Shown one piece after another: positions 17,708-26,489 of a stretch of 64,000 nt of DNA (the stretch's first letter is position 1; each line of letters begins with the position of its first letter). The notes beneath the pieces were generated by a model, which worked only from the letters and a program-made list of their open reading frames with translations, searched no databases and was not told the DNA's origin. The stretch is from Deferribacter thermophilus (GTDB lineage Bacteria; Chrysiogenota; Deferribacteres; Deferribacterales; Deferribacteraceae): positions 186,001-250,000 of the forward strand of contig NZ_JAPNXM010000001.1 in assembly GCF_049472675.1 (NCBI RefSeq), in the 5' to 3' direction. Position numbers and translations under genes: made by a program.

Positions 17708-17847
17708 GATGTTGCACAATAATGTGTGCTTTAGCTTGAGATTGCTTCAATTATAATTACAGTAGTTTAAAAAGATATCAATGATTAGTAATAATTTATT
17801 GAAGCAATCTCAATGATTAAAAAAGTTTAAGTGATATTGTGCAACAT
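17708..17847 (+). repeat. Nested inverted repeats in the acnB 5' leader
   Basis: The outer arms GATGTTGCACAATA (17708-17721) and its exact complement (17834-17847) are 14 bp. The inner arms TTGAGATTGCTTCAAT (17736-17751) and complement (17798-17813) are 16 bp. Between promoter and start codon they would fold the leader RNA into one long two-part hairpin. The acnB ribosome site (GAGGGGTGA) lies outside. A MITE-like repeat insertion is the other reading, since AGATTGCTTC also borders the repeat at 31127-31201. Confidence 0.8.
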
Positions 17848-17873
17848 CCTAAAATTTCTGTGAGGGGTGATTT

Positions 17874-20414
17874 ATGTTAGATAAGTATATGGAACATGTA
17901 AAAGAAAGAGAAGCTTTGGGGATTCCTCCTTTACCACTATCTGCTGAAATGACAGAGGAGGTTTGCAAATTATTAGAAAATCCTCCAGCTGATAAAAAAG
18001 ATTTTTTGTTACATTTAATTAGAGACAGAGTAGCTCCTGGTGTTGATCCAGCAGCAAAAGTAAAGGCAGAATGGCTTTACAAGATTGCAAAAGGGGAAAA
18101 GAGCTCTCCTGTTGTTAGCAAAGAAGATGCTGTTTTTATGCTTGGTACAATGTTGGGTGGTTATAATGTGGGATATTTAATTGATTTGTTAAACGATGAG
18201 GAGCTTGGAGCTAAAGCTGCAGAAGCTTTAAAGCATACTATTTTGGTTTATGATGCGTTTGATAAAGTAGCTGAAATGGCAAAAACTAACAAGTATGCTA
18301 AAGAGGTATTAGAGTCTTGGGCTAATGGGGAGTGGTTTACAAGTAAACCTGAGTTTCCTGATGAGATTAAGGTTAAGATTTTTAAAGTTGATGGTGAAAC
18401 AAATACTGATGATTTATCCCCTGCAAAACATGCATGGAGTAGACCAGATATACCACTGCATGCTTTAAGTATGGGTGAAACAAGATTTCCTGGCGGTATT
18501 GATACAATTAAAAAGTTTAGAGAAGAAGGGTATAAAGTTGCTTTTGTAGGCGATGTTGTTGGTACAGGATCTTCTCGTAAATCTGCTACAAACTCAGTAA
18601 TGTGGCATATTGGCGAAGATATCCCTTATGTTCCTAATAAAAGAAGAGGCGGAATAGTTATTGGTGGTTTAATTGCACCTATTTTCTTTAATACTGTGGA
18701 GGATTCTGGTGGTTTACCAATAATGTGTGATGTTTCAAAGCTTAATACTGGAGATGTAGTAATTATTGATACGAAAAAGGGTGAAATTAGAAGTGAAAAT
18801 GGAGAAGTATTGTCAACTTTTCAAATTAAACCTCCTACATTGAGAGATGAGTTTAGAGCTGGTGGTAGATTGAATCTTATTATTGGTCGTTCTTTAACAA
18901 ATAAAGCAAGAGAGGTTTTAGGGTTAGGTGAGAGTGATTTATTTATTAAACCTGACAATCCAAAACCAAAACCAAATCAAGGATACACTTTAGCTCAAAA
19001 AATTGTTGGTAAAGCTTGTGGGTTACCTGGTGTATTGCCAGGCACTGCTTGTGAGCCGAAAATGACTACTGTTGGCTCTCAGGATACCACTGGTCCAATG
19101 ACTGCTGACGAGTTAAAAGAGTTGGCTTGTCTTAAGTTTCAATCACCTATGTTTATGCAATCTTTCTGTCATACTGCAGCTTATCCAAAACCAGCTGATG
19201 TTAAAATGCATAAAACACTACCTCAATTTATTATAGAAAGAGGTGGTGTAGCATTAAAACCTGGGGATGGTGTTATTCATTCATGGTTAAACAGATTGTT
19301 GTTACCAGATACTGTAGGTACAGGTGGTGATTCGCATACAAGATTTCCTATTGGTATATCTTTTCCAGCTGGATCTGGTCTTGTAGCCTTTGCTGGAGCA
19401 TTGGGATTTATGCCTCTTGATATGCCTGAGTCTGTACTTGTAAAATTTAAAGGGGAGTTAAACCCTGGGATTACTTTAAGGGATGTGGTAAATGCTATCC
19501 CATATTTTGCAATAAAGCAGGGGTTGCTTACTGTTGAGAAGAAGGGTAAGAAAAATATTTTCAATGGTAGAATCTTAGAAATGGAAGGTTTACCAAACTT
19601 GACTGTTGAACAGGCTTTTGAGCTTACTGATGCCTCTGCTGAAAGATCTGCTGCTGGTGCAACAATAAAATTATCAGAAGAAAGTGTGGCTGAATTTTTG
19701 AGAAGTAATATTGCACTTATGAAGAAGATGATTGAAGAAGGTTATCAAGATGCTGATACATTGAAAAGAAGGATTGAAGATTGTGAAAAATGGTTAGAAA
19801 ATCCTGTATTACTTGAAAGAGATGAAAATGCTGAATATGCAGCAGTTATCGAAATAGACTTATCAGAAATTACTGAGCCTATCGTAGCTTGTCCAAATGA
19901 CCCTGATGATGTGAAACTCTTAAGTGAAGTTGCAGGTGATAAAATAGATGAAGTGTTTATTGGTTCGTGTATGACAAACATTGGTCACTTTAGAGCTGCT
20001 GGTAAAATTTGGGAAGGTTATAAGGAAGCACCTACAAGGATTTGGTTAACTCCACCTACAAAAATGGATAAGGCTCAATTGATGGCTGAAGGTTACTACT
20101 CTATCTATTCTCAAATAGGAGCAAGAACAGAAATTCCAGGTTGTTCACTTTGTATGGGTAATCAAGCTAGAGTTAAGTCAGGCTCTACAGTAATTTCTAC
20201 ATCTACAAGAAACTTTGATAATAGAATGGGTGATGGTGCAAGGGTATATTTAGGTTCTGCAGAGTTGGCAGCTGTTGCAGCTTTAAAAGGGAAATTACCA
20301 ACACCTGAAGAATATTTTGAGATAGTGAAAGAGAAGTTAGAGCCAAACAAAGAGGAAGTTTACAGATATTTAGAATTTCATAAAATGGGTGATTTCAAGT
20401 TAGATTATGCTTAA
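17874..20414 (+). CDS. acnB: Aconitate hydratase B
   Basis: An 846-aa bifunctional aconitase/2-methylisocitrate dehydratase of the AcnB type. The order is N-terminal HEAT-like domain (about 1-160), the swivel domain (KVDGETNTDDLSPAKHAW, GTGSSRKSATNS), then catalytic domains. The 4Fe-4S cysteines are in GSCMTNIGHF and GCSLCMGNQAR near the C-terminus. It interconverts citrate and isocitrate. It has its own promoter, operator and structured leader, and a terminator 8 bp past the stop. AcnB apo-protein can bind mRNA in other bacteria; whether that matters here is unknown. Confidence 0.97.
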   Translation: MLDKYMEHVKEREALGIPPLPLSAEMTEEVCKLLENPPADKKDFLLHLIRDRVAPGVDPAAKVKAEWLYKIAKGEKSSPVVSKEDAVFMLGTMLGGYNVGYLIDLLNDEELGAKAAEALKHTILVYDAFDKVAEMAKTNKYAKEVLESWANGEWFTSKPEFPDEIKVKIFKVDGETNTDDLSPAKHAWSRPDIPLHALSMGETRFPGGIDTIKKFREEGYKVAFVGDVVGTGSSRKSATNSVMWHIGEDIPYVPNKRRGGIVIGGLIAPIFFNTVEDSGGLPIMCDVSKLNTGDVVIIDTKKGEIRSENGEVLSTFQIKPPTLRDEFRAGGRLNLIIGRSLTNKAREVLGLGESDLFIKPDNPKPKPNQGYTLAQKIVGKACGLPGVLPGTACEPKMTTVGSQDTTGPMTADELKELACLKFQSPMFMQSFCHTAAYPKPADVKMHKTLPQFIIERGGVALKPGDGVIHSWLNRLLLPDTVGTGGDSHTRFPIGISFPAGSGLVAFAGALGFMPLDMPESVLVKFKGELNPGITLRDVVNAIPYFAIKQGLLTVEKKGKKNIFNGRILEMEGLPNLTVEQAFELTDASAERSAAGATIKLSEESVAEFLRSNIALMKKMIEEGYQDADTLKRRIEDCEKWLENPVLLERDENAEYAAVIEIDLSEITEPIVACPNDPDDVKLLSEVAGDKIDEVFIGSCMTNIGHFRAAGKIWEGYKEAPTRIWLTPPTKMDKAQLMAEGYYSIYSQIGARTEIPGCSLCMGNQARVKSGSTVISTSTRNFDNRMGDGARVYLGSAELAAVAALKGKLPTPEEYFEIVKEKLEPNKEEVYRYLEFHKMGDFKLDYA

Positions 20415-20422
20415 ATAAATTA

Positions 20423-20450
20423 AGGGAGCTTTTATAGCTCCCTATTTTTA
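20423..20450 (+). terminator. acnB terminator
   Basis: A perfect 8-bp stem AGGGAGCT / AGCTCCCT with loop TTTAT, followed by ATTTTTATT. From here to about 20708 the DNA is very AT-rich and I see no gene or clear repeat. Confidence 0.9.
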
Positions 20451-20708
20451 TTGAAAAAAACTATAACTATAGAAAACTCAATAGTGTTTATTTATTGTTT
20501 TTAAATAATAAAAATCATGTTTTTAATTGTTTGATATAAAATATTAAAATTGTTAAATTTTAAAATCTTTTAAGTATAAAATATAATTTATTGATATATA
20601 TTGTGAAATAATAAATGAAAATTTAGGAAAAATATTTGAATTTTAATTAATATTGTAAAGTAGTTATATTTAAAAAAACTGTTTTAATATAGTGAATATC
20701 AATATTTC

Positions 20709-20737
20709 TTGACATTAAATATGAAATTATATATATC
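20709..20737 (+). promoter_or_regulatory. icd promoter
   Basis: TTGACA (20709-20714), 17 bp, TATATC (20732-20737). The operator at 20738-20752 begins at the next base and covers the likely start site. Confidence 0.7.
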
Positions 20738-20752
20738 TGTATACAGTATACA
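20738..20752. promoter_or_regulatory. Palindromic operator at the icd start site
   Basis: TGTATACAGTATACA is a perfect inverted repeat around a central A, and the best copy of the element also found before acnB and fumarase. Its place just after the -10 box indicates repression. Confidence 0.7.
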
Positions 20753-20787
20753 TTTATAATTTAAATAATAGTATGTGAGGAGTGGTT

Positions 20788-23028
20788 ATGGCTGAGAAAA
20801 AACCTACAATAATTTGGACAGAAACTGATGAGGCGCCTTATTTAGCAACATTTTCTTTGTTGCCAATTGTAAAAGGTTATTTAAAACATGCGGATATTGA
20901 TGTAGAAGTTAGGGATATTTCTGTTGCAGGTAGGATACTTGCAACTTTTCCAGATTATTTAACTGATGAACAAAAAGTTAACGATGATTTGGCGTATCTT
21001 GGTGAATTAGTTAATAAACCTGAGGCAAATATCATTAAGTTGCCAAATATCAGTGCGTCAATTCCACAGTTAAAAGAGGCTATTGAGGAGTTACAAAAGC
21101 AGGGTTATAATGTGCCTGATTATCCAGAAGAACCTAAAACAGAAGAAGAAAAGAAAATTCAAGAAAGATATGCTAAGGTATTGGGTAGTGCAGTAAACCC
21201 AGTTTTGAGGCAGGGTAACTCTGATAGAAGAGCACCACTTGCAGTTAAGAAATATGCTCAAAAGTTTCCTAATTCTATGGGTTTGCCATTAAAACCTTGG
21301 AGTGCAGATTCGAAATGTCATGTGGCGCACATGTCTGGTGGTGATTTTTATGAAAATGAAAAATCAGTTACACTTGATAAAGAAACTGATGTTAGAATCG
21401 AATTTGTGGATAAAGATGGCAATGTGACTGTTTTAAAGGATAAACTTCATCTTTTAGAGGGGGAAGTATTAGATGGCACTTTTATGAGTGCTAAGAAGCT
21501 TGCTGAGTTTTATGCAGAGCAGATTAAAGATGCAAAAGAGAAAGGTGTACTTTTCTCATTGCACTTAAAAGCAACAATGATGAAAGTTTCAGACCCAGTA
21601 TTGTTTGGGCATGCGGTAAAAACGTATTTTAAAGAAGTTTTTGAAAAATATGCTGATGTATTTGAAGAAGTAGGTGTTAATCCAAATAATGGTTTAAGTG
21701 ATATTTATAAAAAATTGCAAAAGCTTTCTGAAGATAAAAGGAAAGAGATAGAGGATGCTATCCAGAAAGTTTATGAGAAGAATCCACCTCTTGCAATGGT
21801 TGATTCTGATAAAGGTATAACAAACCTCCATATGCCAAACGATATTATCATAGATGCTTCTATGCCTGTGGTAGTAAGAGATGGTGGTAAAATGTGGGGA
21901 CCTGATGGTCAGCAACATGATTGTAAATGTATTATTCCTGATAGAAGCTATGCAACAATGTACGCAGAAATAATAGAAGATTGTAAGAAGAATGGTGCAT
22001 TTGATAGATCTACAATGGGAAGTGTATCAAATGTTGGTTTGATGGCTATGAAGGCTGAAGAGTATGGTTCTCATGATAAAACTTTTTTAGCTCCTGGAGA
22101 TGGAGTAATCAGAGTTGTAGATGCTGATGGAAATGTTTTATTTGAGCACAAAGTTGAAAAAGGTGATATTTGGAGAGCTTGTCAGACTAAAGATATTGCT
22201 ATAAAAGATTGGGTTAAATTAGCTGTTAATAGAGCAAAAGCTACCGGTGATACAACTATTTTCTGGTTAGATAAAAATAGAGCACATGATAGTGAGTTAA
22301 TCAAAAAAGTTGAAAAATACCTTAAAGAGCACGATACAGAAGGTTTAGATATCAGAATAATGGCTCCAAGAGAAGCTATGAAATTAACTTGTGAGCTTGT
22401 AAGACAGGGTAAAAATGTTATTTCAGTAACTGGGAATGTTTTAAGAGATTATTTAACAGACCTTTTCCCAATTTTAGAGCTTGGTACAAGCGCAAAAATG
22501 CTTTCAATAGTTCCACTTTTAGCTGGTGGTGGCTTGTTTGAAACTGGTGCAGGTGGTTCTGCTCCAAAGCATGTAGAGCAGTTTTTAAATGAAGGTCATT
22601 TAAGATGGGATTCACTTGGAGAATTTACTGCTCTTGGCGCATCATTAGAACACATCTACAACCAGTATGGTAATAAAAAGGCTAAGGTTATGGCAGATGC
22701 ATTAGATAAGGCTGTAGGTAAGCTGTTAGAGAATCAAAAGTGGCCAGGAAGAAAAGTTGGACAATTAGATAATAGAGGGGAGCATTTCTATTTTGCAATG
22801 TATTGGGCAGAAGCCCTTGCAGAACAAACAGAAGATGTGGAATTAAAAAACACTTTTGAAAAAGTTGCTACTGCAATGAAGGAAAATGAGGAAAAAATAT
22901 TAAATGAAATTATGGCTGCTGAAGGTAAACCTGTTGATATAGGTGGTTATTATCATCCTGATAAAGAAAAATTATCAGTAGCAATGAGACCTAGTGTTAC
23001 TTTAAATGGGATTATTGATAGTTTATAA
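20788..23028 (+). CDS. icd: Monomeric NADP-dependent isocitrate dehydrogenase
   Basis: A 746-aa protein of the large monomeric IDH family, unrelated in length to the 400-aa dimeric type. It converts isocitrate to 2-oxoglutarate and CO2 with NADP. Signature stretches include WTETDEAPYLATFSLLPI at the start, RQGNSDRRAP, GTFMSAKKL, FSLHLKATMMKVSDP, GGKMWGPDGQQHD and ETGAGGSAPKH. I chose the ATG at 20788, with GAGGAG 5 bp upstream, over a GTG at 20782. The product is the substrate of the KorDABC enzyme encoded downstream, where the reverse reaction is also conceivable. Confidence 0.96.
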   Translation: MAEKKPTIIWTETDEAPYLATFSLLPIVKGYLKHADIDVEVRDISVAGRILATFPDYLTDEQKVNDDLAYLGELVNKPEANIIKLPNISASIPQLKEAIEELQKQGYNVPDYPEEPKTEEEKKIQERYAKVLGSAVNPVLRQGNSDRRAPLAVKKYAQKFPNSMGLPLKPWSADSKCHVAHMSGGDFYENEKSVTLDKETDVRIEFVDKDGNVTVLKDKLHLLEGEVLDGTFMSAKKLAEFYAEQIKDAKEKGVLFSLHLKATMMKVSDPVLFGHAVKTYFKEVFEKYADVFEEVGVNPNNGLSDIYKKLQKLSEDKRKEIEDAIQKVYEKNPPLAMVDSDKGITNLHMPNDIIIDASMPVVVRDGGKMWGPDGQQHDCKCIIPDRSYATMYAEIIEDCKKNGAFDRSTMGSVSNVGLMAMKAEEYGSHDKTFLAPGDGVIRVVDADGNVLFEHKVEKGDIWRACQTKDIAIKDWVKLAVNRAKATGDTTIFWLDKNRAHDSELIKKVEKYLKEHDTEGLDIRIMAPREAMKLTCELVRQGKNVISVTGNVLRDYLTDLFPILELGTSAKMLSIVPLLAGGGLFETGAGGSAPKHVEQFLNEGHLRWDSLGEFTALGASLEHIYNQYGNKKAKVMADALDKAVGKLLENQKWPGRKVGQLDNRGEHFYFAMYWAEALAEQTEDVELKNTFEKVATAMKENEEKILNEIMAAEGKPVDIGGYYHPDKEKLSVAMRPSVTLNGIIDSL

Positions 23029-23033
23029 AAGGT

Positions 23034-23054
23034 AGCCAGGCTTAAAGCCTGGCT
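23034..23054 (+). other. Hairpin between icd and mdh, no U-tract
   Basis: A perfect 8-bp stem AGCCAGGC / GCCTGGCT with loop TTAAA. The following bases are TAAGTATATATGG, not a T run, so it looks more like an mRNA-stabilising or processing hairpin than a strong terminator. Confidence 0.6.
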
Positions 23055-23098
23055 TAAGTATATATGGCTTTTGCCAAATAAATAAAAAGGGGGCTCGT

Positions 23099-24076
23099 AT
23101 GGCAACATTTAAAAGACCAAAAATAGCCTTAATAGGTGGTGGACAGATTGGTGGTGTTTTAGCACAACTTTGTGCTTTAAAAGAGCTTGGTGATGTGGTT
23201 ATGTATGATATTGTAGAGGATATGCCACAAGGTAAATGTCTTGATATTGCAGAAGCAGCTCGTGTTGATGGTTTTGATGTATCTGTTAAGGGTACAAACG
23301 ACTATGCTGATATTGAAGGGGCGGATTTATGTATCGTAACTGCTGGTTTGCCAAGAAAACCAGGGATGAGCAGAGATGATCTTTTAACTACTAATGCAAA
23401 TATAATTAAAACTGTTGCAGAAAATATTAAAAAATATGCTCCAGATTCTCATGTTATTGTAATTTCTAACCCTCTTGATGCTATGGTTACTCTTATGAGA
23501 GAAGTTACTGGTTTCCCTCACAATAGAGTTTATGGACAAGCTGGGGTTCTTGACTCTTCCCGTTTTGCTTCATTCATAGCATGGGAGCTTGGTTTGTCAG
23601 TTAAAGATATTAATGCTCTTGTTCTTGGTGGTCATGGTGATACTATGGTTCCTCTTGTAAGATATGCTAATGTCAACGGTATCCCTGTTATGGAATTATT
23701 AGAGCAAAAATATGGTGATGCTGCTAAGGCTAAAGAGGTTATGGATGCAATAGTTGAAAGGACAAGAAAAGCTGGTGGTGAAGTAGTTGCATTATTGAAA
23801 AAAGGTTCAGCATTCTATTCTCCTGCTTCAAGTGCTATAGCTATGGCTGAGGCTGTTTTGAGAGATCAAAAGAGAGTTCTCCCTGTATGTGCTTGGTTAA
23901 ATGGGGAGTATGGTGTTAAAGATATGTATTTGGGAGTTCCTGTAGTACTTGGAGCAAATGGTGTGGAGAAGGTTATTGAACTGTCTCTAAATGAAGAAGA
24001 GCAAGCTATGCTTGAGAACTCAATTAATGCAGTTAAAAAACTTGTTGAGGATATGAAGAGACTTGGCTTTTTATAA
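23099..24076 (+). CDS. mdh: Malate dehydrogenase (LDH-like type)
   Basis: A 325-aa NAD-dependent malate dehydrogenase. The Rossmann motif is GGGQIGGVLAQLC with Asp at the end of beta-2 (MYDI), indicating NAD. GLPRKPGMSRDDLL holds the substrate-binding Arg pair typical of malate specificity. GGHGDTMVPL contains the catalytic His. It interconverts malate and oxaloacetate. It lies 70 bp after icd, with GGGGG just before the ATG, and is followed by a terminator. Confidence 0.95.
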   Translation: MATFKRPKIALIGGGQIGGVLAQLCALKELGDVVMYDIVEDMPQGKCLDIAEAARVDGFDVSVKGTNDYADIEGADLCIVTAGLPRKPGMSRDDLLTTNANIIKTVAENIKKYAPDSHVIVISNPLDAMVTLMREVTGFPHNRVYGQAGVLDSSRFASFIAWELGLSVKDINALVLGGHGDTMVPLVRYANVNGIPVMELLEQKYGDAAKAKEVMDAIVERTRKAGGEVVALLKKGSAFYSPASSAIAMAEAVLRDQKRVLPVCAWLNGEYGVKDMYLGVPVVLGANGVEKVIELSLNEEEQAMLENSINAVKKLVEDMKRLGFL

Positions 24077-24084
24077 AATAATTG

Positions 24085-24107
24085 CGGGGTTTATAACACC
24101 CCGTTTT
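24085..24107 (+). terminator. mdh terminator
   Basis: Stem CGGGGT / ACCCCG with loop TTATAAC, then TTTT. It separates mdh from sucC, though the short T run suggests some read-through. Confidence 0.75.
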
Positions 24108-24112
24108 AAAAA

Positions 24113-24206
24113 TAGCTCACCTTAAAAAAAACTTGAAAAATCGGGGAGAGGGTAGTAATGATGAACGACAATTCGAAAGAAAATACAAAAAAAGGAAGGT
24201 GAGCTA
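24113..24206 (+). promoter_or_regulatory. Long-range inverted repeat covering the sucC ribosome site
   Basis: TAGCTCACCTT (24113-24123) is exactly complementary to AAGGTGAGCTA (24196-24206), which includes the sucC Shine-Dalgarno region and the A of its ATG. If both arms are on one RNA they would hide the sucC start. The 72-nt loop holds the short reading frame at 24158-24202. Confidence 0.6.
24158..24202 (+). CDS. Candidate 14-aa leader peptide of sucC
   Basis: The frame encodes MMNDNSKENTKKGR and ends with TGA at 24200-24202, inside the sucC ribosome site and 3 bp before its ATG. A strong purine run GGGGAGAGGG sits 5 bp before its ATG, notable in such AT-rich DNA. A ribosome finishing here would melt the 11-bp pairing that hides the sucC start, or reinitiate directly. 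No single amino acid dominates (three Asn, three Lys), so classic amino-acid attenuation is not obvious. I know of no homologue; evidence is positional only. Confidence 0.45.
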   Translation: MMNDNSKENTKKGR

Positions 24207-25387
24207 TGAATATTCATGAGCACCAAGCCAAAGAGATTTTCAGAAAATATGGTGTACCAACCCCAAGAGGTTTTGTAGCGTTTAAACCAGAAAACGCTGT
24301 TAAAGCTGCTCAACAGCTTGGCGGCGATTTAGATGTTTGGGTAGTTAAAGCGCAGATTCACGCTGGTGGTAGAGGTAAGGCAGGTGGTGTAAAACTTGCA
24401 AGATCTACCGAAGAAGTTGGTCTGATTGCAAAGCAGATGTTAGGTAGCAAACTTGTAACCCATCAGACAGGTCCTGAAGGGAAAGTTGTTCATAGAGTAT
24501 ATATAGAAGAAGGTGTAAATATTGAAAAAGAGTTCTATTTAGGGATGGTATTAGATAGGTCTTTGGAAATGCCTGTTATGATGGCTTCTTCTGAAGGTGG
24601 AGTTGAGATTGAAGAGGTTGCTGCAAGAAGTCCAGAAAAAATTATAAAAGTTGCTATAAATCCTACAATCGGATTCCAAGGTTTTCATGGTAGGAAGCTT
24701 GCTTTTGGACTTGGTTTACCAAGAGAATTGGTAAACAGATTCATCAGTTTTGCGCAGGCGATATACAATGTATATATGGATTACGATGCTAACTTGATAG
24801 AGATAAACCCACTTGTATTGACAAAAGAGGGTAAATTTATCGCTCTTGATGCTAAAATGGGTTTTGATGATAATGCTCTTTATAGACAGCCTGAAATACT
24901 GGCAATGAGAGACTTGACAGAGGAAGAGCCTACTGAAATTGAAGCTGCTAAATATGGACTCAGTTATGTAAAATTGGATGGTAATGTTGGTTGTATGGTA
25001 AACGGTGCTGGACTTGCAATGGCTACTATGGATATAATTAAGCATGAAGGTGGAAAACCTGCAAACTTCTTAGATGTAGGTGGTGGAGCAAGTGCTGAGA
25101 CTGTTGCTAAAGGGTTTGAAATTATATTGAGAGATCCAAATGTAAAATCGATATTCGTAAATATATTTGGTGGAATTGTTCGTTGTGATAGAGTTGCAAA
25201 CGGTATAATCGAAGCAACAAAAGCTACCCAAGTAAATGTACCTGTTGTTGTTAGATTAGATGGTACAAATGCTGAAGAAGCGGCAGAAATATTAAATAAT
25301 TCTGGTATTAAACAGCTTATAGCTGCAACAGACTTGAAAGATGGTGCAAGAAAAGCTGTTGAGGCAGCAGAAAGGGGGTTGGCATGA
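24206..25387 (+). CDS. sucC: Succinyl-CoA ligase, beta subunit
   Basis: A 393-aa ATP-grasp subunit binding nucleotide and succinate. It begins MNIHEHQAKEIFRKYGVPTP, the standard SucC start, with KAQIHAGGRGKAGGVK (nucleotide site) and FLDVGGGAS and VNIFGGIVRCD near the C-terminus. It interconverts succinyl-CoA and succinate with ATP or GTP synthesis. Start is preceded by GGAAGG within a possible sequestering hairpin. It overlaps sucD by 4 bp and heads the sucCD-korDABC operon. Confidence 0.97.
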   Translation: MNIHEHQAKEIFRKYGVPTPRGFVAFKPENAVKAAQQLGGDLDVWVVKAQIHAGGRGKAGGVKLARSTEEVGLIAKQMLGSKLVTHQTGPEGKVVHRVYIEEGVNIEKEFYLGMVLDRSLEMPVMMASSEGGVEIEEVAARSPEKIIKVAINPTIGFQGFHGRKLAFGLGLPRELVNRFISFAQAIYNVYMDYDANLIEINPLVLTKEGKFIALDAKMGFDDNALYRQPEILAMRDLTEEEPTEIEAAKYGLSYVKLDGNVGCMVNGAGLAMATMDIIKHEGGKPANFLDVGGGASAETVAKGFEIILRDPNVKSIFVNIFGGIVRCDRVANGIIEATKATQVNVPVVVRLDGTNAEEAAEILNNSGIKQLIAATDLKDGARKAVEAAERGLA

Positions 25388-26256
25388 GCATATTAGTAAA
25401 TAAAGATACAAAGGTTATTGTTCAGGGGATTACTGGAAAAGAAGGTACTTTTCATGCAGAACAATGTATGGCCTATGGCACAAAGATAGTAGGTGGCGTT
25501 ACTCCTGGTAAAGGTGGTACAGAGCATCTTGGTGTGCCTGTTTTTAATACAGTAGAAGAAGCAGTAAAAGCAACTGGTGCAACTGTATCTTTGGTGTTTG
25601 TTCCACCTGCATTTGTTGCTGATGCGATTATGGAAGCGGCTGATGCTGGTATAGAGTTGGTAGTTGCAATTACTGAAGGAACGCCAGTAAAAGATATGAT
25701 GTACGCTAAAGAATATCTCAAACATAGAAAAGTTAAAATGATTGGGCCGAACTGCCCAGGTATTATTACCCCTGAAGAGTGTAAAATTGGCATTATGCCT
25801 GGTTTTATTTTCAAAAAAGGGCCAGTTGGTCTAATTTCAAAATCAGGTACCCTTACCTATGAGGCTAGTAATCAGATTGTTAAGCAGGGGTTAGGTATCT
25901 CTACTGCTGTTGGTATTGGTGGTGATCCAATAATTGGTTTGAGTTATAAAGAGTTGTTACAAATGTTTGAAGAAGACCCTGAAACAAAAGCGATTGTTAT
26001 GATTGGTGAAATTGGTGGTGATTTGGAGATTCAAGCAGCTGAATACATAAAAGAGAATATTTCAAAACCTGTTGTGGCATTTATCGCTGGTCAGACAGCT
26101 CCAAAGGGTAAAAGAATGGGTCATGCAGGTGCTATTATCTCTGGTAGTAAGGGTACAGCTAAAGAAAAAATGGATGCATTAAGTGCTGCTGGTGTTCATG
26201 TTGTTGTGAGCCCAGCAGAAATAGGTGAAACTGTTGCAAAAGTTTTAAGTAATTAG
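25384..26256 (+). CDS. sucD: Succinyl-CoA ligase, alpha subunit
   Basis: A 290-aa CoA-binding subunit. The N-terminal Rossmann domain has VQGITGKEGTFHA and VTPGKGG. The phosphorylated His is in MGHAGAIISGSKG, and IGPNCPGIITP is conserved. It starts with an ATGA overlap on sucC. The korD ferredoxin follows after 15 bp, so succinyl-CoA made by Kor can pass straight to SucCD, or the reverse in a reductive cycle. Confidence 0.97.
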   Translation: MSILVNKDTKVIVQGITGKEGTFHAEQCMAYGTKIVGGVTPGKGGTEHLGVPVFNTVEEAVKATGATVSLVFVPPAFVADAIMEAADAGIELVVAITEGTPVKDMMYAKEYLKHRKVKMIGPNCPGIITPEECKIGIMPGFIFKKGPVGLISKSGTLTYEASNQIVKQGLGISTAVGIGGDPIIGLSYKELLQMFEEDPETKAIVMIGEIGGDLEIQAAEYIKENISKPVVAFIAGQTAPKGKRMGHAGAIISGSKGTAKEKMDALSAAGVHVVVSPAEIGETVAKVLSN

Positions 26257-26271
26257 AACAAGGAGAGGTAA

Positions 26272-26472
26272 ATGGCAAAGGCTGAGAGAATAGAAATCAA
26301 TACAAAATGGTGTAAAGGTTGTGAGATTTGCGTTGAGCTTTGTCCTACTGGATGTTTAGAAATGAGAGATTTCAAAGCTGCAGTTAAAGATTTAGACAAA
26401 TGTATTGCTTGTATGCAATGTGAATTAAGATGTCCTGATTTTGCAATTGTAGTTTATAAGAAAGAAGAATAA
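26272..26472 (+). CDS. korD: 2-oxoglutarate:ferredoxin oxidoreductase, ferredoxin-like delta subunit
   Basis: A 66-aa protein with two 4Fe-4S motifs: CKGCEICVELCPTGC and CIACMQCELRCP. It relays electrons between the KorAB active site and external ferredoxin. It leads the korDABC set, 17 bp before korA, and AGGAGAGG stands before its ATG. Confidence 0.93.
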   Translation: MAKAERIEINTKWCKGCEICVELCPTGCLEMRDFKAAVKDLDKCIACMQCELRCPDFAIVVYKKEE

Positions 26473-26489
26473 CTTAGGAGGCTTTAAAA

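Noticed and set aside
17472..17750. Minus-strand frame of 92 codons between fumarase and acnB
   Set aside because: It runs through promoters, operators and a hairpin arm, has no ribosome site and looks like no family.
24122..24313. Minus-strand frame across the sucC leader
   Set aside because: It is antisense to the leader peptide and the sucC start, with no ribosome site and unlikely composition.
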